Of a stretch of 64,000 nt of DNA, positions 61,166 to 64,000 are shown in pieces. The position numbers and the translations under genes are program-made. Below the pieces are notes generated by a model. That model saw only the letters and a list, made by a program, of their open reading frames with translations, was not told the origin of the DNA and searched no databases. The number at the start of each line of letters is the position of its first letter. Positions within the stretch are counted from its first letter, which is position 1. This DNA comes from Sclerurus mexicanus (lineage: Eukaryota; Chordata; Aves; Passeriformes; Furnariidae), in assembly GCA_013396755.1 (NCBI GenBank), contig VWZF01005472.1, forward strand, positions 258,354-322,353. The letters run 5' to 3'.

Positions 61166-63689
61166 TCATTAAGTGTAAAGTAAACCTTTAATAGGCATTG
61201 GAATCAACGCATCATGAAGATTGTTTGAATATTCCATCCCTGCCACATGGGCAAGAATCAGTGGATAGGTTGTCCTAAGATCAAGCCCCACCCTTTCTAT
61301 TCAGAAATCCCCCTTACTGTTCCATTAAACTGCCTGAATGCCTCCCAAAAGCCACTATATAAGTATCTAATAATCTGGATTACAAATATTAGGATAGGAT
61401 GAGGTAAAACTATTAGACAATCTCAGCATAAACTAAAATAAGACTGTAATGTTTATCCATTTTACTGGAAGTACATGCAAAAAAGAAAATTTGCTGCTGG
61501 GTGTGGTATAATGTTTATGATTAAATGCTTTATTCATACTTGTATGTCAATCTATTAGTGTGCTGTTAATTCAAATGTTACTATGATGTATTTTATCACT
61601 GTTAGCACATTTATCACAGGTAGATGTGAAACTTAGACAAAGGTGTACATTCTCATTAATGATGAGCAGCCTATTCATCTTACTAGAGTGTAATTAATGT
61701 TAGTTACAATACTTAATTTTTCACTGTTTGTCATGGTGCATATTTAGCAGTTCTTCTGTCCTTTATCAATCTGCTCTCCTATCATATGAGCACATCAAAA
61801 AGATGTATGTAAGTATCTGACCTGTTTTGAAGCCTGATTTTTATACTTTTCCAAGAACTGGAATATTTTTATTCTTATCCTGTAGGCAGCAGAGTTAGTT
61901 AAAAAAACAGACTGTAAAGTGTTGACCGCTACTTTGGGTTCTGGGTTAGGTTTATTTGCACTAGTAATACAATAATCTGGTAATGAAGTAAAGCAGGGTG
62001 AAGACAGAGGCACTACTTGCCATAGTATTGTGCTGTGCTCGTGTGAGGTTGGTCTCAACTGTTCTCCTGGATTTTCAATTACATGCTTTTTGTACTATTA
62101 AGCATGTTAGTGCTAGTTAAATAGGTTGTGTGAGTAATACAGCTCCAAAAACAATAGAAGCATGGTGTATCTGAAAAGAGTATGTTGTGTGGTAAATAAA
62201 TGCTACAACAGATTGTCGTTATACTTCGGGAGCATTGCTTTGTCAATAATGTTGTTAGCAGTCACAGAGCCAAACCACAGTCCCTTGTGCAGCGGTGCAA
62301 GAGGGGAAGAAGTTATGGCTAATGTGTCACACAGCAGGAGGGAAACAAGCTGTGCAGAGGTGGGAAAAAGAGAGTGAGCACTGAACACTTTCTTGGATTT
62401 GCTCCCCAGCACGCCAATAAATTCAGCTGAGCTGGAATCCTAGGATAAGTCCATGCTTTTGTAATGGTCCCAGGAACAACACAATTGTCTTAGCTGAATT
62501 CTGGGCATCAGAGCATTTTTATTTCTTGATCATCCATAATTCCCATTAAGTTGAACTGAAAGAGAACTGATCCTTCCGTTAATCGTCGGTGAATAAAATT
62601 CCCTTCAAAAATATTTTAGCTGTGTTGACCAGATTCTTCAGGTGCAGAATGGACTTCAAGGAACTCTCTCTGAGAGAAAGCACACCAATTCCTTCTCATT
62701 AGTTTCTTCATTGGCAGACATCGCACTTCTGATGCATTAGGAATTAGCTGTTATTTTCTGTGAGATGACCTCTTTTGTAACCACTGTTTGAATTCTACCA
62801 CAGTCTGCTGTCCATGCTGGACATGAAGCTGATCTCTCTCCAACATGAAGAAATCCATCTTAAACTTTCATTCAAACCATCAAGGACTTGCAGAACTACA
62901 CGGACCTGTTAGAAAATCCTCAAAATAGTTCATTTGTATGCCTTAGGTTAATCATAATTCCCTTTTGACCCAACACAAGTGAAGTATGAGGGAACCAAAT
63001 ACAAGAATTTAACATATTTTGGTATGAAAATTCAATTTGGGCACAATTACAAGTAGATGTAATTGCAGTTTAGTAGTAGCAAATTAAGAATGAAAATAAG
63101 TTTATGCCTTTTAAACAAAATGGTAGCTGAAGGTGCCCTATAGTGATTAAAGTACAACAATAGCCTGTAATGTGAACAGAATTGAGCAGTCATTTTTCCA
63201 TGATATCAAAGCAATGCCTCATAGCAATGAGTTCTATTTCTATGACTGAACCAAAATCTTTTTATGAAAAAAAGCTCTTCTTCCTTTGAATTTTCTATGG
63301 CAAAAAAACCCCTACAAACTGTCCATAATATAGCAAAATTCTTCAAAAAAACCTAGATTCTGAAACTCTCTTTCCTCCCACACATCGTTCAGCCCTGAGT
63401 TATTTGAACAGAGGAAATTGCTAAAACAAAAATGTCTATTTTAACTGATAAAGAATAAATACAAAGAAACTCCAAAGTTGCCTTTAACCTTTACGGCATT
63501 GCAAAGCTGGTTATAAAAACAAGCTGTAAAACACACCAAAAAATGTGAGTATTTCACTCCATTTTGATTTGACCATTTTGCTTTCAAAAGGAATTTATAA
63601 AAACACCCAGGAACAATGAACATTTGAACTCGAAATGGTCCAGGTTTATTTTTACTCCAAAAGAAGAAGTCTCAATAGAGATATTGATT
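61166..63689. other. No gene seen
   Basis: AT-rich. The AAA5 exons that should follow the stalk in an intact gene were not recognised. Confidence 0.55.
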
Positions 63690-63850
63690 TTCTAGCATTC
63701 ATCCAATATCGCACAGAAAATGGGCCTGACCTTGCAATCCCTAGTGGAGACAAGGAAGCAGTCATTACAGTCATGGTTCCCATTGATTTTAGTGGGATTA
63801 CTTGCATAAGTAAGGGTTTTCAGGATATGACCCAGTGTTCCATTAGCAGT
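63690..63850. repeat. Possible ancient amniote dispersed repeat
   Basis: ttcccattgattttagtggg, then attacttgcataagtaagg, then ttttcaggatatgacccag match the pattern 'cattgacttcaatgggattactcacatgagtaa..gcaggatcaggcc' that is very frequent in reptile and bird genomes. I cannot name the family. Confidence 0.5.
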
Positions 63851-64000
63851 AAGACCAAACGGACACGGGTGCCACATCCACTCCATTCAGAAGGGTGCAG
63901 TTTACCTTCCTGTCCTGTATTTATCTTATGGTTTTATTCCTGCCTATTTATTCTTCATATTTTTTGTCTTCTGGCCCACCGAACCTCATCATTATGTGGA

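Noticed and set aside
62620..62700. Possible remnant of the dynein L-T-D-D...W-N-N-E-G-L-P exon
   Set aside because: Only scattered bases agree; no motif residue string could be read.

Overview
This is vertebrate, almost certainly avian, nuclear DNA. It is AT-rich and low in gene density, with no bacterial-style operons. It carries CR1 LINE fragments with the avian 3' terminus, an avian-type ERV solo LTR, ancient MIR/L2-like remnants and simple repeats. I see no intact protein-coding gene. Most open frames of 60-180 codons look like chance frames in non-coding DNA.

The main content is a decayed axonemal dynein heavy chain gene on the + strand, spread over at least 16.1-59.0 kb and possibly 14.5-61.2 kb. 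Short segments appear in the order expected for the AAA3 to stalk part of an outer-arm beta-type heavy chain: the end of AAA3 (16.1 kb), the AAA3-AAA4 linker (20.26 and 20.47 kb), the AAA4 P-loop exon (20.77 kb), further AAA4 pieces (20.98, 26.5, 33.2, 34.7 and 36.6 kb), the stalk entry (51.7 kb), stalk coiled coil CC1 (53.3 and 54.7 kb) and the region after it (58.85 kb, perhaps 61.1 kb). From remembered family sequences the best fit is DNAH11, with DNAH9 and DNAH17 as alternatives. Several exons keep good splice sites and one keeps 64 open codons. Others have in-frame stops (TGA at 53331, TAA at 58933), three different frames inside one exon, a wrecked AAA4 Walker A and internal deletions. 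Because introns are retained, it is not a processed copy. It is either a unitary pseudogene or a dead genomic duplicate.

Layout. 1-13.0 kb: no gene; one MIR/L2-like remnant. 13.0-14.35 kb: old CR1 ORF2 fragment of the amniote type. 14.4-21.1 kb: first dynein remnants. 21.1-33 kb: large intron containing a CpG-rich cluster with a CTCF-like site (24.5-24.8 kb) and a strong G-quadruplex motif at 32.0 kb. 33-37 kb: AAA4 remnants. 37-51.6 kb: large intron with an L2-like remnant, a MIR, a solo LTR (43.8-44.3 kb) and a CR1 tail (48.2 kb). 51.6-61.2 kb: stalk remnants, a better preserved CR1 3' end (55.1-55.4 kb), a second MIR and a 29-bp minisatellite. 61.2-64 kb: no gene; one old amniote-type repeat. 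All identifications rest on reading and memory; no alignment was run.
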